A DNA stretch of 43,957 nucleotides, from assembly GCF_900129365.1 (NCBI RefSeq), contig NZ_FQVM01000018.1:1-43957 (forward strand). The letters run 5' to 3'. Shown in pieces: positions 16,564 through 25,328 of the stretch. The position numbers and the translations under genes were made by a program. Within the stretch, counting starts at the first letter, position 1. Every line of letters begins with the position of its first letter. Source of the stretch: Clostridium fallax (GTDB taxonomy: Bacteria > Bacillota > Clostridia > Clostridiales > Clostridiaceae). The notes under the pieces were generated by a model. The model was not told the DNA's origin and searched no databases. It was given only the letters and a program-made list of their open reading frames with translations.

Positions 16564-17751
16564 ATGGATATACGTTATTCAGAGGCAGCAAAAAAATTAA
16601 AGGCTTCAGAAATAAGAGAAATATTAAAATTAACAGAAAAACCAGAAGTTATTTCCTTTGCAGGTGGTCTTCCTGCACCAGAATTATTTCCTTTAGAAAA
16701 TATAGAAAAAATTACAGAAGAGGTTTTTAAAAAGGAAGGTAAAGCTTGCCTTCAATATGGTACAACAGAGGGATATAAACCTTTAAGAGAGATAATTTTA
16801 AGTCAAAGATTAAAACCTTTTAATATGATGGGAAATATAGAAAACATATTAATTATAAATGGTTCTCAGCAAGCCTTAGATTTTACAGGTAAGTTATTTA
16901 TAAATAAAGGAGATATAATAATAGTTGAAAGTCCTAGTTATTTAGGAGCAATAAATGCTTTTAAAGCTTATGGACCTAAGTTTGTAGAGGTTCCTATGGA
17001 TGATGATGGTATGATTATAGATGAACTTGAAAAAATATTAAATAAATATAAAGATGCAAAGTTTATTTATACAATTCCAGATTTTCATAACCCTACCGGA
17101 AAAACCTTATCCTTAGAAAGAAGAAAAGCTCTTGTAGAATTATCCTCAAAATATAAAATTCCAGTTATAGAGGATAGTCCTTATAGTGAACTTTCCTTTG
17201 AAGGTGAAAAATTGCCTACTGTAAAAAGTTTTGATAAAGATGGTTATGTCATTTATCTAGGATCTTTTTCTAAAACATTTTGTCCTGGATTTAGAATTGG
17301 ATGGATATTTGCAGATAAAGAGCTTATTAATAAGTATGTTATAATAAAACAAGGAGCAGATCTTCAGGTAAGTTCTTTAGATCAAAGAGTTGTTGCTTAT
17401 TATATGGAAAAATATAATCTAAATGATCATATTAAAAAAATTATAGATGTATACAAAAAAAGAAGAAATATAATGCTTGAGGCTATAGATGAATATATGC
17501 CAAAGGAAATTAAATTTACAAAATCTAAAGGTGGATTATTTACTTGGGCAGAACTAAAACCTGAGTTAGATGGAGCAAAGCTTTTAGAAGAGGCCTTAAA
17601 ATATAATGTAGCCTTTGTGCCAGGAGGATCTTTCTTTCCTAATGGAAATCATAACAACTTTATTAGACTAAATTATTCTAATATGCCAGAGGATAGAATT
17701 ATAGAAGGAATTAAAAGACTTTCTACTCTTTTAAATAAATACTATAAATAA
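16564..17751 (+). CDS. PLP-dependent aminotransferase (class I/II, 2-aminoadipate/MocR-type)
   Basis: Fold-type I aminotransferase of 395 residues, resembling 2-aminoadipate/aromatic aminotransferases of the LysN type and the catalytic half of MocR regulators, but without a DNA-binding domain. Family marks are FAGGLPAPELFP near residue 33, the YGTTEGYKPLRE substrate loop near 66, GSQQALD near 97, PDFHNPTGKT near 174, and the PLP lysine in SFSKTFCPGFRIGW near 235. The start was set at 16564 because GGAGGTGG lies just before that ATG; the longer frame from 16435 adds 43 low-complexity residues and runs upstream of the likely promoter. It may deaminate amino acids feeding the oxidative Stickland branch; the true substrate is unknown. 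Confidence 0.9.
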   Translation: MDIRYSEAAKKLKASEIREILKLTEKPEVISFAGGLPAPELFPLENIEKITEEVFKKEGKACLQYGTTEGYKPLREIILSQRLKPFNMMGNIENILIINGSQQALDFTGKLFINKGDIIIVESPSYLGAINAFKAYGPKFVEVPMDDDGMIIDELEKILNKYKDAKFIYTIPDFHNPTGKTLSLERRKALVELSSKYKIPVIEDSPYSELSFEGEKLPTVKSFDKDGYVIYLGSFSKTFCPGFRIGWIFADKELINKYVIIKQGADLQVSSLDQRVVAYYMEKYNLNDHIKKIIDVYKKRRNIMLEAIDEYMPKEIKFTKSKGGLFTWAELKPELDGAKLLEEALKYNVAFVPGGSFFPNGNHNNFIRLNYSNMPEDRIIEGIKRLSTLLNKYYK

Positions 17752-17836
17752 AAGTTAAAAATATTTTTATTTATAATGATTTCATAATTATATTTTATAC
17801 TTTTTGGTTATATTACTAAAAAGGAGGTTTTTAATT

Positions 17837-17992
17837 ATGAAAAATATAAAAGATCCTAATGAAAAATCTAATTTAACTAATAAATCTTATGCAAATGAAA
17901 ACCTATACTCTAGAGGATATTATGGTACTCATCTTACAGATAATATTTTATATACAAAAACTTCATATGTGCCAAAGGAATCTTTATTCTAA
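17837..17992 (+). CDS. Hypothetical small hydrophilic protein, 51 aa
   Basis: A 51-residue frame with a very strong ribosome site (AAGGAGG, 9 bases before ATG at 17837). An earlier in-frame start at 17804 would run through that site and is rejected. The protein is polar and asparagine/tyrosine-rich (MKNIKDPNEKSNLTNKSYAN, then NLYSRGYYGTH), with no cysteine, signal or membrane segment. I do not recognise a family. Small Tyr/Asn-rich proteins of this kind are sometimes spore components in clostridia, but nothing here proves that. It is followed by the long inverted repeat at 18022-18131. Confidence 0.6.
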   Translation: MKNIKDPNEKSNLTNKSYANENLYSRGYYGTHLTDNILYTKTSYVPKESLF

Positions 17993-18021
17993 CTATAGAT
18001 TAATTTGAAGATAATTTCTTT

Positions 18022-18131
18022 AAAGGGACTGTATTATAAAGTTTTTAGTTAATATATAATTTAATATGCTAGCTTCAAATGTTTAAGTATACTATTTTAT
18101 ATATTGTATAGCTTTTTATACAGTTCCCTTT
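18022..18131. repeat. Long-range inverted repeat between two convergent genes
   Basis: AAAGGGACTGTATTATAAAG (18022-18041) is matched by an imperfect inverted copy at 18112-18131, 70 bases away, with T-rich sequence outside. It lies between convergent genes and could be a large bidirectional terminator. The ends also resemble terminal repeats of a very small non-autonomous element. The grd terminator at 8527-8574 uses a related GGGGCTGTATTA arm. Confidence 0.5.
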
Positions 18132-18143
18132 TATAAAAATATT

Positions 18144-19034
18144 CTATACTAAGTTTGTTTTTTTATTTTTATAAAATGTTATTGTATCAATATATTTAAA
18201 TCCTAAATTATTATATAAATTTAAAGCTATATTATTTTCAATATCTACTCTAATAAAAATTTTAGTTATATTTTTTTCTTTTGCAAGATACAATAGTCTT
18301 TCTATCAAATATTTACCTAATCCCTTTCCTCTATACATATCTAATACCCCTAAATTTACTATCATATAAGAGTTATGGAATTTTATTATTTGACCATATC
18401 CTATAGGTTTACCTTTATATTTCAAAAATATAGAAAAATCCTTTAAATAATAATCTTGCTTTTGATCTAAAATAATATCTTCTTTATTCAAAGGTATCCT
18501 AGAAGGATCATTAAAAATTTCATTTTGCAAATCACATCTTAAAGTTTCATCTTTTCCTTTTACAAAAGTTGAAATATCTAAAAATGGTGATTTATCTTTA
18601 TAGGAATAATTAAAATCTTTTAAATCTAATCTTTTTAATAAACTTTTATTATTTATAAAAAGTCCTAATTTTAATAAAAGTTTGTCTAAACCTTTATTAT
18701 CAAAACCTTCATAATAAACCACTTTATTTGAAAACATTTCATTTAAACTAAGGTTAGATTTTAATATTTCTTCTATATAATTAGAATCTATAGAGATTTC
18801 ATTGATATTTATAAAAAAGTCTGAAAGATTTTCATAGCGAATATACCCTATAAGCCTATTATCAAATATTATAAATTTAAGCTGAAAATAAATTTTAAAT
18901 TTATTTTTTAAAGTAAGTTTTTTTGATTTATCCATTAATGGTGTTTCTATTGTATTTGTTACAAAATTATTATATTTACCTTTCAGTATATCTTTTGTAA
19001 ATTTTAGATTGAAATTTTCTACATAAATACTCAT
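18144..19034 (-). CDS. GNAT-family N-acetyltransferase
   Basis: A 296-residue protein with a recognisable GNAT domain at about residues 165-290. The acetyl-CoA loop is YRGKGLGKYLIERLL, followed by the C-terminal IFIRVDIENNIALNLYNNLGFKYID, where the asparagine and the NLGF motif are typical. The first 150 residues have GNAT-like spacing (FKIYFQLKFIIFDNRLIGYIRYEN) but no acetyl-CoA loop, so this may be a tandem GNAT with a dead first domain. AAGGGATG precedes the ATG. It is a single gene, convergent with the 51-aa gene. The substrate is unknown; similar proteins acetylate peptides, ribosomal proteins or small amines. Confidence 0.85.
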   Translation of the reverse strand: MSIYVENFNLKFTKDILKGKYNNFVTNTIETPLMDKSKKLTLKNKFKIYFQLKFIIFDNRLIGYIRYENLSDFFININEISIDSNYIEEILKSNLSLNEMFSNKVVYYEGFDNKGLDKLLLKLGLFINNKSLLKRLDLKDFNYSYKDKSPFLDISTFVKGKDETLRCDLQNEIFNDPSRIPLNKEDIILDQKQDYYLKDFSIFLKYKGKPIGYGQIIKFHNSYMIVNLGVLDMYRGKGLGKYLIERLLYLAKEKNITKIFIRVDIENNIALNLYNNLGFKYIDTITFYKNKKTNLV

Positions 19035-19143
19035 ATCAGCATCCCTTAAACTATTGATAATAATATTATTATACTATAAAACTTAAAATTATTATTAATT
19101 AAAATAATTTTATAGTAAAAAATAAAGTAAATATAATAATTAT

Positions 19144-19198
19144 AAAAAGAACCTACATAAATAGCTTTTTATAAATAGCTACTATATAAGTTCTTTTT
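19144..19198 (-). terminator. Terminator of the ispH operon
   Basis: AAAAAGAAC pairs with GTTCTTTTT (19144-19152 with 19190-19198), enclosing further pairing between two copies of ATAGCT-like sequence. A T-rich run follows. It is about 95 bases after the ispH stop. Confidence 0.65.
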
Positions 19199-19290
19199 AT
19201 TTAAAATACATATTTAATAGTAGAAATTACTCTTAATTTTCTTAAAATTATTTTAGTTCTTAAAAAACTTAAGGTATAATTTTAAAATTT

Positions 19291-20130
19291 TTATTTTAAA
19301 TATTGGAAAATTTCATCTATAATCCATTGAGGTGTAGATGCTCCAGCTGTAATACCTATAGTTTTATTTTTCCATAAATTCTTATCAATTTCCTTTAAAT
19401 CTTCTAAATTTTCTATATGAAAAGTATTTAAGCAATTTTCCTTACATATTTTAAATAACTTTGTAGTGTTAGAACTGTTTTTCCCACCTACAACAAACAT
19501 TACATCAACTTCCTTTGAAAGCTCAAAGGCACTTTTTTGTCTAACTTCTGTAGCAGAACAAATAGTATTAAATGCTAATATTTCTTTAGTTTTAAGAGAA
19601 AGTGAAGATAATGTCTTTTGCCAATTTTCAGCTCTTTCAGTTGTTTGTGATAATACACAAACCCTATTAGGTAACTTATTTGAAAAATTACCATCAGGAG
19701 TAATTATTGCAGAGTCATTACACCATCCATTTATTCCTACAACTTCTGGATGATTTTTATCTCCTAAAATTACTATTTCATAACCTTCATTACTATATTT
19801 TTCTGCCTTCTTTTGTATATTAGTTACGTAAGGACAAGTAGCATTAATTACCTTTAATTTTTTGCTTTCTAGAAGTTCCATTACTTTTTTAGAAACTCCA
19901 TGAGAACGAATTAAAATTATATCACCTTCTAAAAGATTGTTAATTTCATCTAAGGTTATTGAATAAATATTATTATTTTCAAGCATAGAAACCACATCAC
20001 CATTATGTATTAGTGGTCCTAGGGTATAAATTTTTTTATTGAATTCTTTTTGTGTTTTTAAAGCTTCATCTACTGCTCTTTTAACACCAAAGCAAAAGCC
20101 TGCATTTTTAGATAAAATAACCTTTTGCAT
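19291..20130 (-). CDS. ispH: 4-hydroxy-3-methylbut-2-enyl diphosphate reductase
   Basis: Last enzyme of the MEP isoprenoid pathway, making IPP and DMAPP with a 4Fe-4S centre. 279 residues, the length of the stand-alone enzyme. The three cluster cysteines are seen in NAGFCFGVKRAVDEA (residue 13), NATCPYVTNIQKKAE (about 96) and NTICSATEVRQ (about 190). GGKNSSNTTKL and the TAGASTP motif near the C-terminus are also typical. Many clostridia carry ispH fused to an S1-domain ribosomal protein; this one ends in a plain TAA with no S1 remnant in the 250 bases that follow. GGAG lies 10 bases before the ATG. It follows cmk by 17 bases and ends the operon. Confidence 0.96.
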   Translation of the reverse strand: MQKVILSKNAGFCFGVKRAVDEALKTQKEFNKKIYTLGPLIHNGDVVSMLENNNIYSITLDEINNLLEGDIILIRSHGVSKKVMELLESKKLKVINATCPYVTNIQKKAEKYSNEGYEIVILGDKNHPEVVGINGWCNDSAIITPDGNFSNKLPNRVCVLSQTTERAENWQKTLSSLSLKTKEILAFNTICSATEVRQKSAFELSKEVDVMFVVGGKNSSNTTKLFKICKENCLNTFHIENLEDLKEIDKNLWKNKTIGITAGASTPQWIIDEIFQYLK

Positions 20131-20147
20131 AATATTTTAACTCCTTT

Positions 20148-20795
20148 TTAAGCCTTAATATAACTTTCTATATTTTTAACAACTTCATTTATATTTAAAC
20201 CTGTTGTATCTATTTCTATAGCATCAGAAGCTTTAACTAAAGGATCTACTTTTCTATGAGTATCTTTATAATCTCTATCTATTATATCTTTTAATATTTC
20301 TTCATAGTTAACATCTAGACCTTTCTCTTTAAGTTCTTTAAATCTTCTATTTGCTCTTTCTTCTGCACTAGCTGTTAAGAAAAATTTATAAGAGGCATCT
20401 TTTAAAACTACAGTGCCAATATCTCTTCCATCCATTATAACGTTATATTTAGTAGACATTTCTCTTTGAAGTTTAACTAATATTTGTCTAACTTCTTTTA
20501 TAGATGCAAATGCTGAAACATTTTTACTTATTTCTGGCATGGTAAGTTTACTATTTACATTTTCACCATTTAAAATAAGTTCATCATTTTCAAAATGCAT
20601 TTCTAAAGTTTCTACAAGTTTACAAACCTCTTCTACATTTTCAGCACTTATATTTTTCTCTAAAGCTTTTAAAGTAACAGCTCTATACATAGAGCCTGTA
20701 TTTATATACATAAGATTTAAATCCTTTGCTACTATTTTTGCTATAGTACTTTTTCCTGCACCTGCTGGTCCATCAATTGCAACTGATAATTTCAA
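20148..20795 (-). CDS. cmk: Cytidylate kinase
   Basis: Phosphorylates CMP and dCMP with ATP. 215 residues. The P-loop GPAGAGKST lies near residue 8. The NMP-binding region and the arginine-rich motif (MDGRDIGTVVL, then SAEERANRRFKEL) are all present, and the insertion typical of bacterial CMP kinases is kept. The start is probably TTG at 20795, since AAAGG lies 9 bases before it and MKLSVAIDGPAG is the usual N-terminus; the ATG at 20804 abuts the ribosome site and would add three residues. The gene follows aroH by 16 bases and precedes ispH. Confidence 0.93.
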   Translation of the reverse strand: MKLSVAIDGPAGAGKSTIAKIVAKDLNLMYINTGSMYRAVTLKALEKNISAENVEEVCKLVETLEMHFENDELILNGENVNSKLTMPEISKNVSAFASIKEVRQILVKLQREMSTKYNVIMDGRDIGTVVLKDASYKFFLTASAEERANRRFKELKEKGLDVNYEEILKDIIDRDYKDTHRKVDPLVKASDAIEIDTTGLNINEVVKNIESYIKA

Positions 20796-20811
20796 AATAA
20801 TCATCCTTTCT

Positions 20812-21177
20812 CTATTTAACTAAATCTTTTCTTAAAACTTTAGCTTCATTTAAATATATATGTTTTACATTTTCTTGTTTAATTGTATCATTATAATATA
20901 TGGAAAGTCTAATACACATTGGAAGATATGATGGCTTATTAACCTTCATTTCATTAAAATGCATAATAGATACATATTTTATATCAAAATTTTCCCTGAT
21001 AAATTTTCCAGGATATTCTTTATCTATATCATCTGTACAGGAAAATATTATAGAAATTATTTTATTAAGATCTAAATTATTTTCTTTTATTATTTCATTA
21101 AATAATTTTATACTTTCAGTTTTAATATCTTCTTCACTATTATTTAAAATAGTTGTTGCTCCTCTTAAAGCTATCAT
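20812..21177 (-). CDS. aroH: Chorismate mutase, AroH type
   Basis: Monofunctional chorismate mutase of 121 residues. It rearranges chorismate to prephenate for phenylalanine and tyrosine synthesis. The AroH-type fold is marked by the N-terminal ALRGATTILNN with its active-site arginine, the FSCTDDIDKEYPGKFIRE block, and PMCIRLSIYYN near residue 85 with a second active-site arginine. It starts four bases inside the end of the upstream oxidoreductase gene (ATGA overlap), so the two are translationally coupled, and it precedes cmk. This differs from the AroQ-type mutases common in enterobacteria. Confidence 0.9.
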   Translation of the reverse strand: MIALRGATTILNNSEEDIKTESIKLFNEIIKENNLDLNKIISIIFSCTDDIDKEYPGKFIRENFDIKYVSIMHFNEMKVNKPSYLPMCIRLSIYYNDTIKQENVKHIYLNEAKVLRKDLVK

Positions 21178-22403
21178 ATAAGTTCACCAACCTTAGTTCC
21201 TGCTATATATCCTGTAGATAAGGCAATTTGAACATTATATCCTCCAGTAAAGGCATCTACATCAATAACCTCCCCTGCAAAAAATAAATTAGAAACTATT
21301 TTTGATTGCATAGTAGAAGGATCTATTTCATCTACAGTAACTCCTCCAGCAGTTACAATAGCCTCTTCTATAGGTCTTAACCCCTTAACCGTAAGAGTTA
21401 GATTTTGTATTACATCTAATAAATTTCTTCTTTCTTCCTTAGTAATTGAATTTACCTTTTTATCTTCATCTATTCCACTTAAAGCTATAATAATAGGAAT
21501 AAGTTTTTTAGGTAATAAATCATCTAAAGAGTTTTTAAAATCTTTATTTAGATATTTTTTAAAATCCTTTTGTATTCTTAAATCTAATTCCTTAAAATCA
21601 AGGGCAGGTTTTAAATTTATTTTAATCTTATAATCTTTACCTTTTTCTATAAATCTACTTCCACTTAAAACTAATGGACCAGTTATTCCATAATGAGTAA
21701 AAAGCATTTCCCCTAAATCCTTATATAAAGATTTTTTACCTTCAAATATTTCTAAAGTTACATTTCTAAGAGATAATCCTTGAAGTTCTTTTGCCCAATC
21801 TTCTTTTGTTTCTATAGGAACTAGGGAAGGCTTTAGTTCAGTTATCTTATGACCAGCTTTTTTTGCAAATTTAAAGCCATCACCAGTAGAACCTGTTAAT
21901 GGATAGGATTTACCACCAGTAGCTATTATAAAAGCATCACCTTTAATCTCATTGCCATTTTCTAAAACTAAAGAATTTATAAGATTATTACCTAGCTTTA
22001 TATCTTTAACTTTACAATCTGTCATAATCGTAACTTTATTTTTTCTAAGTTCATTATATAAAGCATCTATAATATCTGAAGCTTTATCAGATACAGGGAA
22101 AACTCTATCTCCTCTTTCAACTTTAAGTTTTACACCAGAGTTTTCAAAAAAGTTCATAGTATCTATATTAGTAAAACTATAAAGGGAGCTGTATAAAAAA
22201 TATGGATTACCAGGGATGCTATCAAAAAATTCTCCAATGTCTTTATTATTTGTAACATTACATCTTCCCTTGCCGGTAATATATAACTTTCTTCCGAGCT
22301 TACTATTGCTTTCAACTAATATAACTTCATTGCCATTTTTTGCAGCAGTTATAGCTGCCATCATTCCAGCAGGACCACCACCTACTACAATAATTTTTTT
22401 CAT
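21174..22403 (-). CDS. NAD(P)/FAD-dependent oxidoreductase, HI0933/BaiN-like
   Basis: Flavoprotein of 409 residues of the HI0933 family. The N-terminal FAD-binding motif is VVGGGPAGMMAAITAAKNG with the terminal acid in ILVES. Then come GRKLYITGKGRCNVTN near residue 36, the FATH-like GEMLFTHYGITGPLVLSGS, and a C-terminal FAGEVIDVDAFTGGYNVQIAL that completes the FAD site. The start was set at 22403, where TTAGGAGC lies 8 bases upstream; the upstream start at 22421 would overlap it. The family includes BaiN, which reduces bile-acid intermediates, but most members have unknown substrates. It heads the operon with aroH, cmk and ispH. Confidence 0.88.
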   Translation of the reverse strand: MKKIIVVGGGPAGMMAAITAAKNGNEVILVESNSKLGRKLYITGKGRCNVTNNKDIGEFFDSIPGNPYFLYSSLYSFTNIDTMNFFENSGVKLKVERGDRVFPVSDKASDIIDALYNELRKNKVTIMTDCKVKDIKLGNNLINSLVLENGNEIKGDAFIIATGGKSYPLTGSTGDGFKFAKKAGHKITELKPSLVPIETKEDWAKELQGLSLRNVTLEIFEGKKSLYKDLGEMLFTHYGITGPLVLSGSRFIEKGKDYKIKINLKPALDFKELDLRIQKDFKKYLNKDFKNSLDDLLPKKLIPIIIALSGIDEDKKVNSITKEERRNLLDVIQNLTLTVKGLRPIEEAIVTAGGVTVDEIDPSTMQSKIVSNLFFAGEVIDVDAFTGGYNVQIALSTGYIAGTKVGELI

Positions 22404-22487
22404 AAAATCAGCTCCTAACATTCTTTCTAAAACAAGATAATGATACGCTGTAATAATCTTTTTGTCAATTTTAGAAAATTACAAAAT

Positions 22488-22533
22488 AAAAAAGGACTAG
22501 ATACTAAAATCATCTTTAATACCTAGCCCTTTT
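22488..22533 (-). terminator. Terminator of hemO
   Basis: On the minus-strand RNA, AAAAGGGCUAGGUAUUAAA pairs with UUUAGUAUCUAGUCCUUUU using a few G-U pairs, followed by a T run. It is about 27 bases after the gene. Confidence 0.75.
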
Positions 22534-22560
22534 ATATATATTTACTTAACAGATTAGCTT

Positions 22561-23208
22561 TTATTTATCTTCTTTTCCATATCTAATAAATTCTAATTCA
22601 TTAGATATACTTACATTATAGATATAAGAAATTGCTACTTCATTTAAGAATTTTTCTCTTAAAGAATCACATAATTCCATTTCATTTAATTTACCATGAT
22701 AATCCATTACAAAAGCTCTTAAATTGTCAATCTTTGGGAACATATAATAGTTTAAGCCTTCATCTGGAATATTATAATGTTTTTTAACTATTTCAAATAT
22801 AGTTCTTCCTCCAAATAAATCTGCTAAATATCTTGTATATGCATGAGCAATTAATAATTCTGGTTGTTCTTTTCCAACTACATTTATTCTATTTACAAAT
22901 ACCTTGGTACTCATTAATAGTTCTGTATTTTTATAATCATCACCTAAAAGATATTTAACATCTTTTAACATTTCTTCTGCACGATAAACTTTTGGAATTG
23001 CAAACTTTTCAACTACTTTATTATCTTTATTTTTTTCTAAGTTATCTTCAATTGCTTTATAAACAAAGTATAAATTATATATGTATTCACCATAGGTTTT
23101 AGTATTTGCATCTCCCTTAAGCAATCTTTTAATAAATCCTGTATGTTCAGCCATATCGTGTAATGTTTCACTAGTAGCCCTAATTTCTTTCATTATTTCG
23201 TCTTTCAT
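22561..23208 (-). CDS. hemO: Heme oxygenase (biliverdin-producing)
   Basis: Heme-degrading enzyme of 215 residues, all-helical like HmuO and HO-1. The proximal heme ligand is His17 in SETLHDMAEHTGF, equivalent to His25 of human HO-1. The distal helix glycines are in YTRYLADLFGGR, and the ending region is typical for length and helicity. The start was set at 23208, with GAGGCGA upstream; a GTG five codons earlier overlaps the ribosome site. It is a single-gene unit, bounded by terminators at 22488 and 23447. In an anaerobe the enzyme may release iron from host heme or detoxify heme when oxygen appears, since the family needs oxygen. Similar genes occur in C. tetani and C. perfringens. Confidence 0.9.
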   Translation of the reverse strand: MKDEIMKEIRATSETLHDMAEHTGFIKRLLKGDANTKTYGEYIYNLYFVYKAIEDNLEKNKDNKVVEKFAIPKVYRAEEMLKDVKYLLGDDYKNTELLMSTKVFVNRINVVGKEQPELLIAHAYTRYLADLFGGRTIFEIVKKHYNIPDEGLNYYMFPKIDNLRAFVMDYHGKLNEMELCDSLREKFLNEVAISYIYNVSISNELEFIRYGKEDK

Positions 23209-23446
23209 AATTAATCGCCTCACATTTTTATTATTTATATTATATATTTACTTTAAATCATTTAATAATTTTAGTCAACTAATAATAATTACTATTTACA
23301 AAATTCTTATAATCTTTATTATAAATTCATAATTATAATAAAATATAAAAGTTAAAACTAAAGAACTCTCTTTAATTAATTTATAATATTATTTATATAA
23401 TTAACATTATAATAGTTTATTAATTATTGCTTGCTTATTTAAAATA

Positions 23447-23490
23447 AACAAGAAACTATAGAATAAAGATCTATTCTATAGTTTCTTGTT
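23447..23490 (-). terminator. Terminator of the metal-permease operon
   Basis: A 19-bp perfect stem (23447-23465 with 23472-23490) has a six-base loop and T runs on both sides. It overlaps the last bases before the stop of the TIGR03943-type gene. Confidence 0.85.
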
Positions 23491-23491
23491 T

Positions 23492-24271
23492 TTAATTATT
23501 ATTCATAGGATAAAGAGAATAAGGATAGATATATATATTTTTAGGTTTTTCAATAGACTCTAAAGAATCTACTTTAATCATAGGAAGAACTTTTTCTTTT
23601 TTATCATTTTCATTTTTATATTTAGTGGACTCTATTTCTCCTGTTACTCTAACCCAATTATTTTCTTTTAAGTCCTTTGAATTATCATATTTGCAAAAAA
23701 TGCCAACTAATTGAGTATCAGCAGCACAACAAGTCATTAATAATCTTGAAAGAGCAAATTGATTTTCTTTATAGTTACTTTCTCTATACACAAATCCTGT
23801 TATAATAACTTTCTTCCCTATATAATCATCTAAATTATCACCAAGTTTATTTAAATTTTCAAAATAGTTATTATCATTAAATCTAATAATATCTTCTTTT
23901 AAATTATCTTCCTCAACCTTACTATTTTTTGATATAGTATTATTTTTTTTAGAATCTTCTATATTTAAAGCCTTTTTTCCAGATATATTAGTATTTAACC
24001 CAGTAAAAGAAGCCAAAGTTCCAAGGACTATTACTAAAAAAAATGTAAAATAACTTTTTCTAATAGCCATCCTATTAGGTATAGAAAATATTCTAGTAAA
24101 CTGATTTATGGTAAGTATTATAAAAACTACAAAGGTTATTTTTATATGTATAATGAACTTTTTATGAAGAAATATAGTTATTTTACCTGTTGACAATAAA
24201 TAATATAAATATATTGTAAGAACAAAAAGTATAAAAAATTTTAAAAGCTCCAAGAAATTAAATTTCTTCAT
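23492..24271 (-). CDS. TIGR03943/YcgQ-like membrane protein, permease partner
   Basis: A 259-residue protein with four N-terminal membrane helices (about residues 8-25, 42-57, 72-90) followed by an extracytoplasmic domain of about 160 residues. The outer domain has the conserved block FALSRLLMTCCAADTQLVGIFC, with a Cys-Cys pair, typical of YcgQ-like proteins. It shares a base with the stop of the permease gene (TAATG), so the two are coupled, as ycgR and ycgQ are in Bacillus. The last gene of a four-gene operon with two CobW-type GTPases. The pair is thought to work in metal homeostasis, zinc in several species; that is transferred from family knowledge. Confidence 0.85.
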   Translation of the reverse strand: MKKFNFLELLKFFILFVLTIYLYYLLSTGKITIFLHKKFIIHIKITFVVFIILTINQFTRIFSIPNRMAIRKSYFTFFLVIVLGTLASFTGLNTNISGKKALNIEDSKKNNTISKNSKVEEDNLKEDIIRFNDNNYFENLNKLGDNLDDYIGKKVIITGFVYRESNYKENQFALSRLLMTCCAADTQLVGIFCKYDNSKDLKENNWVRVTGEIESTKYKNENDKKEKVLPMIKVDSLESIEKPKNIYIYPYSLYPMNNN

Positions 24272-25311
24272 TATATTACTCCTAATTTTGTTATAAGATT
24301 TATAAAACTACTAAAAATATAAACTATTAAAAATATATATATAATTAGTTTTATTACAAACTTTGTTTTAAAGGTGAAAAATAGCATTATACTATTTTTT
24401 ATATCAATCATAGGACCAAAAACTAAAAACCCTAATATAGATCCTAAAGTAAACTGCGATATAAAGGTTCTAACAACAAAAGCATCAGCCTCAGAGCATA
24501 TAGATAAAACAAAGGCTAAAATCATCATAACTATTATTGAAAGTGTAGTACTTTGTCCTAATGATATAATACTATTTTTAGATATAACACATTGAAACAA
24601 ACTAGATATGAAGCTTCCAATTATTAAATATGTAGTGGTATTTAATAATTCATTAGTTGTATGATTTAATATAATTTTAGTTTTTGAAAGATTTAAATAA
24701 CCACCAATGTTATATTCACAACCACAGCTACATCTATTAATTATATTTTCTTTATCTTTTTTTAAAGCTTCTTTATCATTTGCAAAAGTTATTATACTAC
24801 CTACAATAATTGCAGTAGCTAGTCCTAAAACTGTTCTTAAGACTACAACTATTGGTTTATTATAAAAAGCATAGTAAGTTGAGATTAGCACTGTAGTATT
24901 TACAATAGGCACAGATAGCATAAAAGTTATTGCAATTCCTAAAGGCACTCCTTTTTTCACCAGTTTTTTTACAATAGGTATTATACTACATTCACAAATT
25001 GGAAGTATAAGTCCTATAATGGAAGCCCCTAAAATACCTAAAAACTTATTTTTAGGTAAAATTCTTTCTATAAAATCTTCAGATACAAAAATCTGTATTA
25101 AAGATGATACAAAAGACCCTAACAAAATAAAGGGAATAGCTTCTAAAATAATACTAATAAATATAGTTGAAAAGTTTTCTATAAAGGTAAAATCAATTTT
25201 GAAAATCCTACTAATTCCTATAGGAGAAGAAATTAATAAACATAAAAATAATATAATAATTATTTTTAAATCTTTTTTAGATAAATCAGTTTTATTTTTT
25301 AAATAAATCAC
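24271..25311 (-). CDS. UPF0718/YcgR-like permease
   Basis: A 346-residue polytopic membrane protein of the YraQ/YcgR (UPF0718, DUF318) group, with eight to ten helices. Two repeated signature regions are visible: LPICECSIIPIVKKLVKKG near residue 100, and SICSEADAFVVRTFISQF near 270, both with Cys-x-x and acidic residues inside the membrane. The central cytoplasmic loop holds a cysteine cluster (NRCSCGCEYN near 190) likely to bind a metal. The gene follows the short GTPase gene by 17 bases and overlaps its TIGR03943 partner. Export or import of a divalent metal is likely, but the direction is not shown by the sequence. Confidence 0.85.
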   Translation of the reverse strand: MIYLKNKTDLSKKDLKIIIILFLCLLISSPIGISRIFKIDFTFIENFSTIFISIILEAIPFILLGSFVSSLIQIFVSEDFIERILPKNKFLGILGASIIGLILPICECSIIPIVKKLVKKGVPLGIAITFMLSVPIVNTTVLISTYYAFYNKPIVVVLRTVLGLATAIIVGSIITFANDKEALKKDKENIINRCSCGCEYNIGGYLNLSKTKIILNHTTNELLNTTTYLIIGSFISSLFQCVISKNSIISLGQSTTLSIIVMMILAFVLSICSEADAFVVRTFISQFTLGSILGFLVFGPMIDIKNSIMLFFTFKTKFVIKLIIYIFLIVYIFSSFINLITKLGVI

Positions 25312-25328
25312 TTTAATTTCTCCTTATT

